From: Lineus longissimus
Lineage: Eukaryota > Nemertea > Pilidiophora > Heteronemertea > Lineidae
Direction of reading: 5' to 3'
DNA: 64,000 nt
NCBI RefSeq assembly: GCF_910592395.1
Contig: NC_088308.1
Coordinates: 27,667,501-27,731,500 of the forward strand
Part shown: positions 11,901-22,911 of the stretch, piece after piece
How the letters are laid out: every line of letters begins with the position of its first letter
Numbering within the stretch: the stretch's first letter is position 1
Made by a program: the position numbers and the translations under genes
The notes under the pieces: model-generated
What the model was told of the DNA's origin: nothing
Databases searched by the model: none
What the model saw: only the letters and a program-made list of their open reading frames with translations

Positions 11901-14870
11901 AAGAGGGAGACAGAAACCTGATTTTTTTTTTCCGGTTATGATCACGTTGTGACGGTATGATCCGCTTCTGATGACCGGTTATTTAACATTGACAGCAATG
12001 GGTAAATCATCTAAATGGTTCTTTTGTCTCATCATGGCGAAATTGTAAGGGCCAAGATTCGTTTTGTTGATCAGCAAAATCTGGTTGGTGAACATCAAAC
12101 TGAACAGACAGTTCGCTCCAGAGTCCATGTTGTAGACGAATAGTTTCTCGACGCAGACGAGGTATTAAATTCAACAGATGAGTTGAGATCTATCTAATCT
12201 AATGCAAATCAAATAGGAGGAGAATGGCCCATCAAACGGATTGGGGCAGTAGCGATTTGCTAAACAGATCACCTCATTTCTATTAACATGAGGAGATTTA
12301 ACCTGGGTATATCGATTAGAACGATCAAACAGAATAAAATCCAAACAATTGGGACTCAATAAGGTTCACCGTGATTGATTTCTTTGGGATTTGGCCGAGG
12401 TCACGTAAATATCTAATCAAAACTGTTTCTCAGTTTTTGAAAGCTTTTGGCGATTGCGAAACGAAGGTTGCCGTATATAATGTGTTTACATGTATACTGG
12501 TGAAAGGGATAGCATGAGCGGGGTCACAGGTGGGCCAGGTGGGGTTTTTGAGTGAGAATTATACTAAAAGCAAGGTCTGTCTGTGATCTATCAGTGGAAC
12601 CAATTTTTCAGGAATGTGACCTGTGCTGCTTTGGCGGAGGCAGCACAGGTTTCAGTGGAACGCCTTGGATGCTGCTAGCAGTGAAGAATGAAGGGGTAAC
12701 CCATGCCTCTCTTGTCACTTTTGAATCAATCTAAACATTGGCATTGCAAAGTAAAGGCTCCAACTCGGTTGATGACATAAAACGTATAGTCTAAAACGAT
12801 AGCTTATGTTCATTGCCTCGACGGTCCTCCCTTGAAAGGTACAAAGTATTAATTACCAAGTAATCACCAAGTGAAGCAGGGCTTGTCCGCCATGCCTCCA
12901 GCTGTTCAACTTTCCCCGCCTCCTTTTGTAACTAACGCAAGAATTGCCCAAGGTGCTTTTAATACTTGTTTTAGTAGAAGTGCATCCAGTTGAATAGCTG
13001 GTGTTCTCCCGGGCTCTTCTCGTTGAGTAGAGAGAAGCTTGCGGCAATCAAGGTCGCTCTCCTCTGAACCAACATCTTACGGTCAGGTTATAGGCCGTAA
13101 ACACGGGTCAGTAATGTCGATTCCATTTCTTCCTCCAGCGGCTACTGAGTAAAATTCTAAAAACCTCATTTTGAAAAATTGATAAGTGTGGATTTTTAGG
13201 TAATCGAGTGACTCTTTTCCTGTGTTGGTAATTGCTTTGGAAGAGCTCGGGGTGACAATCTCCAGAAGAGCAGCAACTACCGTAATGTAAAGATTGACTT
13301 TGTCTGTCTTAATGACTTTTGGGGTCCACTGAGATAAGATGCCTCTAATCATAACCCGTACAAACGCAATTTAAACGTTCAAACTACCTCGTAAGCGGTG
13401 ATTTACCATGAGACAGGCGGTTTTTCAAAATTACGCTATAGGGGTGTACAAACGCGGGTAAAGCAATGTTATCGATTAACTTTGTTTTTTTATGATTAAT
13501 GTGAAGACTCAACGCAATGTAAATGTCATACCAGTTCAGTAAATGTCATAACAAGAATGAACTCAAGTACCTTGCTGTTCGGTTCGATCGAAACAAGCTG
13601 CTTGCTCACTTATTAACTGCTCTACCTTGGCAGTTGATCCTGGTTACATGTCACATCACGAAGGTCATTAGGGACGCAGAATCACATCTTACCAAACACG
13701 CAATATAAAAGAAATGTGAATCGTTGCTACCACGGCTATTTGGTCAGAGTTTCTGTTAACCAAAGAATTCTCGAAGACCAATTACTTGAAAACACGGGAT
13801 GATTTTTTTCTCCATTCGACAAGGTAGAAGCAGTTTTGCACGAAAGATTGCTTCGAGAGCCGTTAGTGAAAAGGAATTCTTTCATTTACATTGCACGATA
13901 AAGTAGGAGGAAGTACATGTAGTGTGCAAGATAGAAGCTCCTTAACCTCTGGTAAACTGTCCACATGTCGATTTCCGGTGTCACGGAATTGGTTGCCGCG
14001 GCATTCGTGTATTCTGAATGACATTCTTTTAGGTTGTTTGAGTCTTGGCAGTTGAAATTTATTCCTTGGCCACAGCGTTGATTGATAAGATGTCCGTCCA
14101 TGTGGCATCTCGATGTGAAATCGTGAGCCATTATCTGTTTCACAATATTATACACTCAGGAATGCCTTCAGATTTTCTGATGGGTTTTACGATGGGCACT
14201 GCTGGTGGGTCTCTTTATTTTAACATCTTTGTCAAGTTGGTTCGTAGTATAGTGGGGCCGGCTTCTCAGAGATTTTTCTGCGAAATCTTAGCAATGATCT
14301 GTGTGGCTCGCTCATCGTACTCACTCTTCTCTTCGTTTCTCTTTGCAGATGATCAAAATGATGATGACGGTGGTATTCATCTATGCTATCTGTTGGCTAC
14401 CAGTGCACACAATCACCCTGGTCGGGGACTGGAAACCATCTATATACGATCTACCAGGAATGAATGCTGTCTGGGTATTCTGCCATTGGTTGTCCATGAG
14501 TAACAGTTGTTACAATCCAATCATTTACTGTTGGATGAATGCAAAATATAGGCAGGGATTTAAATATGCTTTCCGTTGTTTCCCCTGCTGCAGGTCGTCT
14601 ATGGACCAAGATAACGTGTGCAGTTACAACAGCAGATACAACGCCAATTCAACTTACGTCACAAACGCTCGCTCCAGCTTTGTCGTGAATAAAAGAAAAC
14701 AAAGAAATAATGTCGTAAACGACCAACCATACGTTGTGAACTTTGAAAGTGAAGTAAGTAATGATTCATATCCCTTACGGAAACTCCCGAGTCCGGACTC
14801 TGATAACGAAGACGAGGGTGGAACTTCTAACTGGGGACGAGCAAGTAGATTCTACTTGTCACCTCATTGA
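2965..14870 (+). CDS. Class A neuropeptide GPCR, luqin/RYamide-receptor-like
   Basis: Coding exons are 2965-3780 (donor AAAG|GTGAGT) and 14349-14870 (acceptor TTTGCAG). They join in phase 0 and give 445 aa. Landmarks of rhodopsin-family receptors are all present: GGN with N73 in TM1, NLAFSD (D101) in TM2, WPFG in the first extracellular loop, C129 and C209 for the usual disulphide, DRY at 153-155, W179 in TM4, P234 in TM5, CWLP at 287-290 in TM6 and NPIIY at 328-332 in TM7. The N-terminus is extracellular, with NTT and NLT glycosylation sequons. CC at 352-353 after helix 8 is a possible palmitoylation site. The TM7 block HWLSMSNSCYNPIIYCWMN and the following RQGF resemble RYamide/luqin receptors, with tachykinin and NPY-type receptors as near relatives. 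The receptor is expected in the plasma membrane of neurons or endocrine targets. GPCR identity is secure; the ligand class is an inference. Confidence 0.93.
3872..3947 (+). mobile_element. tRNA-like SINE head (first)
   Basis: A B-box-like GGTTCGAGGCTCG lies at 3918-3930, preceded by a tRNA-like AGTTGAACAGCGTCAGACTGG. No acceptor stem pairs, so this is a degenerate tRNA-derived element rather than a tRNA gene. Confidence 0.45.
3990..4055 (+). mobile_element. tRNA-like SINE head (second)
   Basis: A B box GGTTCGACTCC at 4038-4048 matches the consensus GGTTCGANTCC exactly. An A-box-like region TGGTTCAGCGGTTAGAATGC begins at 3993. The spacing is as in a tRNA, but the outer ends do not form an acceptor stem. 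A pyrimidine-rich, T-rich tract follows from about 4069. I read this as a SINE head rather than a functional tRNA. Confidence 0.6.
4830..4905 (+). mobile_element. tRNA-like SINE head (third, degenerate)
   Basis: GGTTTGACCCT at 4880-4890 is B-box-like, with GATAGTGGTATATAGTGGC upstream as a possible A box. It resembles the two elements about 850 bases upstream in layout, but it is more degenerate. Confidence 0.35.
7686..8609. repeat. 66-bp minisatellite, 14 copies
   Basis: Units begin CCATTGTATTGGCATC and recur exactly every 66 bases from 7686 through 8544, then break at 8610. Copies are nearly identical. Variants fall at a few positions only: GTCGTCC or GTCATCC, and CACGTTCTCCTCCC, CACATTCTCCATCC or CACATTCTCCACCC. 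Because 66 is divisible by three and the unit lacks stops in several frames, long open frames run through it on both strands. They are by-products of the repeat. Confidence 0.97.
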
Positions 14871-16878
14871 TCGCTTATCGAAGACAATGAGGTTCTTATC
14901 GTCTGTAAAAGTGTCAACAACTACAAAAAACAAGTTGTTCTTCAAACCTTTTAAAACCTCGAAATAGAAACACTTTTTGTATGGTTTATAACTGACATGT
15001 TACATCATGAAGATCTCATGCCATGATGTAAATGTCGGACATGATTGTGTAAAAAACGGTATTGAATTTAGTGCATCAGTTTGTAACATATCGTTTGAAG
15101 TAGCTATGGGCTAGACTGTACATATAACCATGGTAACCACCATTTGTGAAGACAGGCTAGGCCTGAATCCGACATCTGTACTTTTGATACACCCTGTGAA
15201 TTTAACTTTTTCACTCATTTCAATAACCAGTTGCCGAACTTTCCAATTCTTTGATAATGATTGTGTCGTGTCCTGCACTGAATAAATGGGTACATGTATC
15301 CGAAAACACTGGACACTGGAGAGGGTCATCGTCCTCTCTGGATCAATCCTCGCATCTGCATCAGTGCTGATCACAGCCCGTGGCCATGGCTTCCATGTGT
15401 ACTGTTTGTAAGATTAATGTTATGTTAGAATTCGCCGGAGTATGAAGTAATTGAAGTACTTGAACCTAAAGTAATATCCAGGTGGCGGAGAAAGATGCGA
15501 TGACTCTCTCCAGTGCCGAGTGTCCAGGGTTATCGAATACCCGAATAAATGTGAGAGTGCGAATTGTTTGTTTTTTCATTAGGAATTCGCGGTTACAAGA
15601 TGTTTCAGCCAAATGATGTGCGTAAAGGTACATGTCTGAACGTAACCCCTGTACATCCGTAGGCCTACATCAGTCCAAAAAGATTCATAGTTGGCTTATT
15701 GAACAAAGCCGGCTGAAATTCGTATCTTTTATTCTAAAGTGTTGTTTTCAACAGTATCTGTGCTGGCTTCCTCATTTTTAATGCAACATGCCTGCTTCCA
15801 CTGCATCCCGAAACGACACGGCTGATGATCTTGCCCAGGTTGTTCAAAACAGGTGTCGTCTCCTTCAGTTAAACCCTTGAGACTTGCATGCAACGCCGAG
15901 TTGGTGACATAACTTGTTTTGAACCACCGCAGGCGATGACCAAGGAAGTAAATTGCTTTCATCATCCTTTCATGCAGTCGCTCCAGGATTACTCCCGTGT
16001 TGATCAGTAGTCCAAGATCTGGTGAACGTGCAGGTCTTGGATGGATCTGAACCCAGTCTTTCGAGGATCAACGCCCATCAGTCAAACATGGTCATGGACT
16101 GACAAGCCAGGGAGTTGTGACGCAAACATCACGAATGGCCTTACTCGGGAATGCACCAGTCAGCTTTAAGCAATACTGGACGCAAATCATATCATTATCT
16201 GGTTACCGAGGCGACTCCCGGTGTAACATCTGTGGTTGTTTCCCATGTGTCAGTGTTTCCAAACAATAGGCAGCTAGAGAGACCATGACTTTTCAATAGG
16301 GGGAAACACAGAAAAACTTGTCAATCTATCAAGCGTTCCCAAACAATGAGGGGAAACACTCAAAAATAGAAACACTCAAAAACATTACACCGGGTCTCCG
16401 GTTCGAGTATAAAGGAAGTAAAAAATAATGTTTGCTCGATGTTAATGATTTAATGATACAATATATTTTCAGTACACAATAACTGAAGCAGCCACTGGCT
16501 GTTGGACATTCAATGTGGACAAGGCAATGCTGAGGCAAACAAGAGGTCAAAGCCGTTTTAATTGTGAAAATTGAACTAGTAAGATATTAATTTGACAACT
16601 AGCAAGCCTTCGCCAGGTCTGGTGTGCCGGTGTGAATACAGTGAAGGCTGTGTTTATGACTTTAAGCGTGTGAGCGTTAACATTGCTGTTCTAAGGGAAT
16701 TTCCATGTGTTTCTGTCTTCTCGCTGCAGCATGCATGTTCAACTCAAATTCGTTGTATTCATTCGAGATTATTAGATTATTCATGTCAAGGAGTATTTCG
16801 TTATGTATGAACAACTAAGGATGTCAATTTACAATTTGTACGGTCGTACTATCTAACCGGGAAATAATCGGCAACTGA
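14871..16878. other. GPCR 3' UTR and intergenic stretch
   Basis: This runs from the GPCR stop to the end of the minus-strand cyclophilin gene. AATAAA hexamers at 15281-15286 and 15544-15549 are candidate polyadenylation signals for the GPCR transcript. I see no other gene here. The stretch also contains the 3' flank of the cyclophilin gene on the other strand. Confidence 0.55.
15281..15286 (+). terminator. Candidate polyadenylation signal (GPCR)
   Basis: A canonical AATAAA lies about 410 bases after the GPCR stop. A second one is at 15544-15549. Confidence 0.4.
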
Positions 16879-19057
16879 TTACAGTTGTCCACAGTCGGAG
16901 ACCAACACCGTCTTGCTGGTTTTACCCCCCTTTGAACCGACAGCCTCTATCTTCCTCACCGTTTCCATTGAGGTTGTGTCATCTGCAACACATCCGAATA
17001 CCACATGCTTGTTATCCAACCTGAAAAAGAGTTATAGTCATTTAGACACATGCTTTTTAGCCATGCAGCTTCAGCAGGAAACATGCAGCCTGGTTTATAA
17101 AGGCCTGTTCAACGCTTCAGTGGAACTGGGCCTAAAAGAGTGTCAGGTGCGCCTTAATTAACACAACTTATCATCACAGACATTGTTCGGCCATTTGGAA
17201 AGACAGGGCAGCTTATGGCCAAGTTCACAGTAGCAATGGTCCTCTTCAATACGAATGCAATGAAATTCCTCAATTATGACAGTCAGTCCTGTCCGACAAC
17301 TTCAAGTTCCTCGACATACATGTATAACATCGGGTTATTAAGAAAAACTGCCTGTCTTTGAAGTTGTGGGTGTACAGCCGAGGATGATTGCAGAGAAAGA
17401 ATGAAAGGTTTCTGGACATCTAGGCTTACTAATTGATATAGATAAATATCTCATGTGAATTTTGATGGCTGTTGTATGCTTAACACGGCCATGAAACTTG
17501 TAAGAAGCATCGAAGATGTGCTGATCAAAATTCATGCTTTCATCAGATGTGTACACCTATATTGGACACCTATTTGTCAGTCCACCTTCTATAGATCTTT
17601 GATAAAGACTTTTTTTTCTGAATAACCCGATATACTATTTCACATACATACCATGCTGTTTTCACCGTGCAAAGGAAAAACTGAGAACCATTGGTGTTTT
17701 GCCCTGCATTAGCCATGGAGAGGATTCCTGAAGTAAAAGACATCACCTATTTAGTAAAGAGCGAAAAAAGAAAAGGTAAAAAGGTTTATACTTTTCTTGA
17801 CAGCACAAACCAAAGCAAGGGGGGGTGTACTATGAAATCAACCACTGCATATCTCTCAAAGTATCTGCTTCATTTTTAAACATAACAATTTACATTATTT
17901 GTCCAGAAATGATTTATAACATTTTGTTGTCAGAATCATTCTGAAATTCGGAAATGCTGCAGGGACTGTTAGTGGTTGTTGTAGTCAGATAGACATTCTC
18001 TAGGCAGTCAGAACTCACCGGGTTTAGTGTGTTTCAATGTGAAGTTCTCATCAGCAAATTTTTCTCCATAGATGCTTTTGCCGCCCGTTCCATCTCCCCT
18101 TGTGAAGTCACCACCCTGGCACATGAACTCTGTGATGACGCGGTGGAACTTGCTTCCCTTGTAACCAAAACCCTTCTCACCTGTGCAGAGAGCACGGAAA
18201 TTTTCTGAAATGAATAGAAATCCAGCGTAGAAGTAGAAAATGGTCCTCTGGAAAAACTTTCCGACCCTACTTGTATTCTGGCAGTGCCCGTATGTAGGCC
18301 TGAACTGTTATCGGGGTCATAGACCTCAAAAGCTCAGAGCACACAATAGGCCCTATAATATTTTTTTCCATGGACATTTCAAACTTCTACACCAGCTCCT
18401 TCAATTTGAAGGAGTTCCAATTGCTTTAATAGTATTATCAATGCCGATTGTTCTAGCCAAATGGCGGCAGGCCTACATACGCATAGTTAGGCAACACCAT
18501 TTTGACTAGATTTAGAACAATCGGCAATTAGAAATATTTCAAAATGGAAGTGATATCACACTAACCTACGGTTTTTGGCACGACATCTTCTCGTAGCTGA
18601 AAAACATGAAGGAGAATGACTTTTCAGAATTTCATGCCGACACAAGTCAAATGTGATTAAGGAGCCAAGCAAGAACTACTGGAGTCAGTGTTGCTGCCGA
18701 CCAGGTTGCTATAGATCCATGCACTTGATTGGGACCAACGTTTACGAAACGTTTACGAAAGCGTCGCGTCTCGTCACGTTACAGTAATGTAAAAGGCCCA
18801 ACTGCAGAATAGCCGAGACAGTAGTACGGTAGCTCTGTGTACGATGTACACTCTGTCCCTCTGTACATTATGTACACATTCCTATCATTTAGCACGGAGT
18901 GTCCCAGGTATTCTGCAGTTGCTCCACATTTTCTCACAGAAAGTATAGACGGAGCGCCGCCTAGGCCTATATATCTTTTCTTTAAACTTACCTCCATTAC
19001 GATTCTCCCCGCGGGTTGCTCGCCGATTGATATATCAAAGTAACATTTCACAACCAT
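16879..19057 (-). CDS. Cyclophilin A-like peptidyl-prolyl cis-trans isomerase (minus copy)
   Basis: The model has five exons read on the minus strand: 19057-18992, 18597-18567, 18204-18019, 17727-17652 and 17020-16879. They give 166 aa. Exon 2 is a 31-base microexon, as in its paralogue. The active site is complete: FHR with R54, FMCQGGDF (F59, M60, Q62), SQFF with F112, W120 and H125. The enzyme is expected to be cytosolic, since there is no signal peptide, and to catalyse proline isomerisation in protein folding. Its last exon is unusual: after HVVFG it reads [19 protein letters not shown], two residues longer than the paralogue and strongly diverged, before ending in SDCGQL. Exon 3, intron 3 and exon 4 are almost identical to the plus copy. 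The two genes are transcribed divergently, and a foldback element lies between them. Confidence 0.93.
18316..18399. repeat. Dispersed repeat, copy in cyclophilin intron
   Basis: It shares AGCTCAGAG, then GGACATTT, AAACTTCTACACC and further scattered identity with 26732-26821 in the SLC15 gene, in the same orientation. It is probably a degraded non-autonomous element. Confidence 0.45.
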
Positions 19058-19200
19058 TTTAGATCAGAGCACAAATCGCGGAGCAACACTACCACAGAAT
19101 GTATACGGAAAGAGATCGCTCTGGATAGAGCATTGGTTTTTATACCGGTTACGGTTGCTGTTGTTGCGTCAAATCTATCATTTATCCGCTTGGCGCAGAC

Positions 19201-20125
19201 GTACGGTGGCTGGGAAAGGACATCGAAAAAAAAAAATTATCGGCGGGACGACTTATTTTCTCGGGGGGACGACTTCTTAAGTCGGGGGGACGACTTATTA
19301 TGTCGGGGGGACGACTTAGTAAGTCGGGGGGACGACGTATTATCTCGGGGGGGACGACTTATTAAGTCGGGGGGACGACTTATGAAAGCGAGGGCGAGGC
19401 CTGGCTGTGACTGTCTCATCTCTCTCATCATGTTGTCAACACGGTGGAGCAGCCAGGACTGATTCGGCCTGGCTGTGACTTCCTCATCTCTCTCACCATG
19501 TTGACAACTTGGCAGAGCAGCCAAGACTGATTTGGCCTGGCCGGCTGTGACTGCAGTCTCATCTCTCTCACTATAATTATTGTCAACTACGTTGTAAACA
19601 TAATGCTCAAAATGTATTCATGAAAAAGGCAGTAGGGCAATATTATTATTAAGTTGTCAACATGGTGAGAGAGATGAGGAAGTCACAGCCAGGCCAAATC
19701 AGTCCTGGCTGCTCCACCGTGTTGACAACATGATGAGAGTGATGAGACAGTCACAGCCAGGCCGCATCAGTCTTCGCCGCACTGCCGTTATTGATGGCGA
19801 GAGAGATGAGACAGCCACAGCCAGGCCAAATCAGGCTTGGCTGCTCTGCCAAGTTGTCTACATGGTGAGAGAGATGAGACAGTCACAGCCAGGCCTCGCC
19901 CTCGCTTTCATAAGTCGTCCCCCCGACTAAATAAGTCGTCCCCCGACTTAATAAGTCGTCCCCCCGACTTACTAAGTCGTCCCCCCGAGATAATAAGTCG
20001 TCCCCCGAGATAATAAGTCGTCCCCCCGACATAATAAGTCGTCCCCCCGACTTAATAGGTCCCCCGAGATAATAAGTCGTCCCGCCGATAATTTTTTTTT
20101 CGATATCCTTTCCCAGCCACCGTAC
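19201..20125. mobile_element. Foldback (long inverted repeat) element
   Basis: The left end begins GTACGGTGGCTGGGAAAGGA and the right end is its imperfect reverse complement. Identity continues inward on both sides for about 450 bases: first an A/T tract, then arrays of a roughly 20-22 base unit (GACGACTTA next to runs of five to seven G on the left, C on the right), then GCCTGGCTGTGAC blocks. About 60-80 bases near 19600-19660 form the spacer. AGAC directly flanks both ends (19197-19200 and 20126-20129), a possible 4-bp target duplication. No transposase is encoded. It sits between the start codons of two divergent cyclophilin genes. Confidence 0.85.
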
Positions 20126-20467
20126 AGACGGATCGATGTGCATCGGAACAAAAAAATATAAAAGATTCGGTTTTATATTTTTATGGGACCCAGCATAAAC
20201 CATTGATATGCAAAGCACAGTGAGGTGACACTATAACAATATGTATAACAAAGGGCGTAAGAACGTATACAGTCCAAAAATTACCACGCACATCAGTAGG
20301 CCTACTCATCATTCACCCACTAACCCAACCGACACAATTAGCCCCGATAGAATGGCTGATAGGCCTATACATATCTTGAAAGGCCTAAAATGTAAGTGCA
20401 CATGGAGTTTTAGATAAAAGCATTTGCTTCAATAGAAGTTCCCGCCAAAGCAGATTCCGCGCCCAGT

Positions 20468-20477
20468 CTATTTTTAG
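20468..20477 (+). promoter_or_regulatory. MEF2-like site upstream of cyclophilin
   Basis: CTATTTTTAG fits the MEF2 consensus CTA(A/T)4TAG and lies 135 bases before the start codon. Near it is a symmetric GATATCGAGGTCGATATC. A single match of this kind can occur by chance. Confidence 0.2.
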
Positions 20478-20611
20478 CACCGTATATCGTTATCATGATA
20501 TCGAGGTCGATATCGACCGCCTTATATTCCGCCATTTTGTTCGCCTGTCTGGGAGTCGACCGAAGCTGAACCGCAAATTCTTCATCGTTTTCCGCTTTTT
20601 AAACATTAACC

Positions 20612-22911
20612 ATGTCGAGAAATAGGGTATATTTTGATATAACGGCTGATGGCAGGAGCATGGGTCGAATTATAATGGAGGTAAGGAGGGAACTGCAAGT
20701 TATATCTGTATATTTGGCGTTTGACGATTGCCGCCGCGCCGGCCGGGTCAAGCGGCTGTGGTCATGGTCGATGGTGGGTGTTTTGTCTCTTAGGGGCCTA
20801 CGTGCATGCCAAGCCTGGTGCACGCACTGGTGGTCTCGAATGCAGGGGGCCAGCCCATCACTCATGAGTCATGGATGTCTCTTCTATTAGGCCTTTTGTG
20901 TGACGAGGTCCTCTGTTGGCCAGTAGTTTGACCCATCGGCTTTAGACCTACCAAATATTTCCAGACCAAAGTGTCGTATTTTGGGTAAATATCAATCAAT
21001 CTTTAATTGTGAGAGATGGGGCCTACACTTTTTTTATAGGCCTACAACTACAATTAAGTTATAAACCCCATCATTTTTCTCTTCAGCTCAGGAATGATGT
21101 AGTCCCAAAAACAGCTGGTAAGTAAAATGCCGGTGTTCATTGTGTGGCTTGACTTTTGAGTGGAGTGCTAGTGGTGGTATTCTACTGACAGACACAAACT
21201 GACTAGTCCGCTCTCTCCTGACTCTGTGACTGTGACAGTCCTCGCATTCACTGACTTTTTGTCTGACAGAAACCATCATCTGACTATCCTGTTTCTAAGA
21301 TGCCAACGAAAGAGCCCAAAAATTCTTCTAATAAATGTACTAACTAGGCCTAGGCTATAGGTTCAACAATACTTCATTTGATACATTGAGGACATCATGA
21401 CACTGACGAAAAAGAAATTTTCAGAGCTGCATTGAACATTTGGGTATTAACGTCATTGCATTGGACATGACATCTTTTGACCCACAACAATGCAATTTAC
21501 TTGGAATTTGCGGAATTACTGATGGTGCTGAGGATTTTAGGAATGACTCTGAACAACCTGTGTCCGTGACCTATAGTTTCTCAGCTTTCTTGGCGTGGTG
21601 TTTATGTATTAGTCGAGTGCTTTAATGAGCACTGGTCCGTTGAAAAAGATTTCAATCCTTGCTATGCCTACTATGTTATATTTGCATGTGTCCTCTATGG
21701 TCTTTTAGTTGAGATTCTTATCTTATCCATTCCAGAAAATTTCCGTGCTCTCTGCACAGGTGAAAAAGGCTTTGGCTACAAGGGAAGCTCATTCCACCGC
21801 GTCATCACAAATTTCATGTGCCAGGGTGGTGACTTCACAAGGGGAGATGGAACGGGCGGCAAAAGCATCTATGGAGAAAAATTTGCCGATGAGAACTTCA
21901 CATTGAAACACACTGGAGCCGGTGAGTTCCGACTGCCCAGAGAATGTTTATCTGACTACAACAACCACTAACAGTCCCTGCAGCATTTCAGAATGATTCT
22001 GACAAAAAAATTGAAAAATTACTTCTTGACAAATATAAAAAAAATTGAGCAGATACTTTGAGAGTCATAGCACATCCCCCTTGCTTGGGTTTGTGCTGTC
22101 AAGAAAAGTATAAACCTTTTTACCTTTTCTTTTTTCGCTCTTTACTAAATAGGTGATGTCTTTTACTTCAGGAATCCTCTCCATGGCTAATGCAGGGCCA
22201 AACACCAATGGTTCTCAGTTTTTCCTTTGCACAGTAAAAACAGCATGGTATGTATTTCTCATTAGCAAAATTTTTGGGTTGAGTAGCAGATTCTCCAATA
22301 TCAAATCGTCCACCAGAAATGAACTTGAAGTCAAATTACAAATAATATTCAATATATGGTGCAACGTACATTATTCATGAAACCCAAGTTGCTTAATTTT
22401 TGATTGAAGATACCATGCACCTTTTTTGTAATTGTCATTGATATGGAAAAGATTAAGAGTAGGTGAATGTCTTTTCACCCATTTTAGAAGCCTGTATCTT
22501 AAAGCAAACTTGGTACGAGCAATACAATGCCCTTACCGTGCCTCAGTCGGTATTAACGCAGATGATGCATTATCATAATATCAAGTCATACGCTAGTTTC
22601 TGAATGGAACCCTTGTCCAGCTATGCATCAGGCCAAGTCTAGGTTACTGATCTGCGCCAGACTCATCAACAGGAAATGAGAAGGTTCATTTTCACCGCCC
22701 GAGAAAATGTAAAAAGCAGGCCGAAATGATGGTCATGCAGAATCCCCTTTAAAGTGACATTTTCGTTTTCTTAACTAGGTTGGATAACAAACATGTGGTC
22801 TTTGGCAGTGTTATCGAGGGAATGGAGATTGTGAAGGCAATTGAAGCGTTCGGTTCTGAGAGCGGTAAAACCTCCAAGAAAATCATCGTCGCTGATTGTG
22901 GTCAGGTGTAG
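20612..22911 (+). CDS. Cyclophilin A-like peptidyl-prolyl cis-trans isomerase (plus copy)
   Basis: Five exons are called: 20612-20680, 21087-21117, 21736-21921, 22172-22247 and 22779-22911, giving 164 aa, against 165 aa in human PPIA. Residue numbers match human PPIA: R55, F60, M61, Q63, F113, W121 and H126 are all present in [15 protein letters not shown] and WLDNKH. It therefore looks like an active cytosolic prolyl isomerase. There is no signal peptide or extra domain. The C-terminus ([20 protein letters not shown], then [15 protein letters not shown]) is close to the usual cyclophilin A form, unlike that of the minus-strand copy. The start is supported by the context ACCATGTCG and by matching length. 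A candidate AATAAA lies at 23649-23654. Confidence 0.96.
22581..22752. repeat. Dispersed repeat, copy 1 of 2
   Basis: It begins TCAAGTCATACGC and shares CTGAATGGAACCCT, AGGAAATGAGA and GGTTCATTTTCACCGCCC with 24173-24355 in direct orientation. It lies inside intron 4 of the plus-strand cyclophilin gene. Confidence 0.7.

Larger units (their letters stand above)
3781..14348 (+). other. 10.6 kb intron of the GPCR gene
   Basis: It separates TM1-TM5 plus part of the third intracellular loop from TM6 to the C-terminus. It holds three tRNA-like SINE heads near its 5' end and a 66-bp minisatellite at 7686-8609. The remainder (about 4911-7685 and 8610-14348) shows only short open frames with no recognisable domain. 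Confidence 0.85.

Noticed and set aside
14045-14503. Plus-strand open frame of 152 codons overlapping the second GPCR exon
   Set aside because: It reads the GPCR exon in another frame and is otherwise intronic.
19133-19462. Open frame with RGDD-rich repeats
   Set aside because: The repeats come from the G-rich tandem units of the foldback element; there is no sign of a gene.
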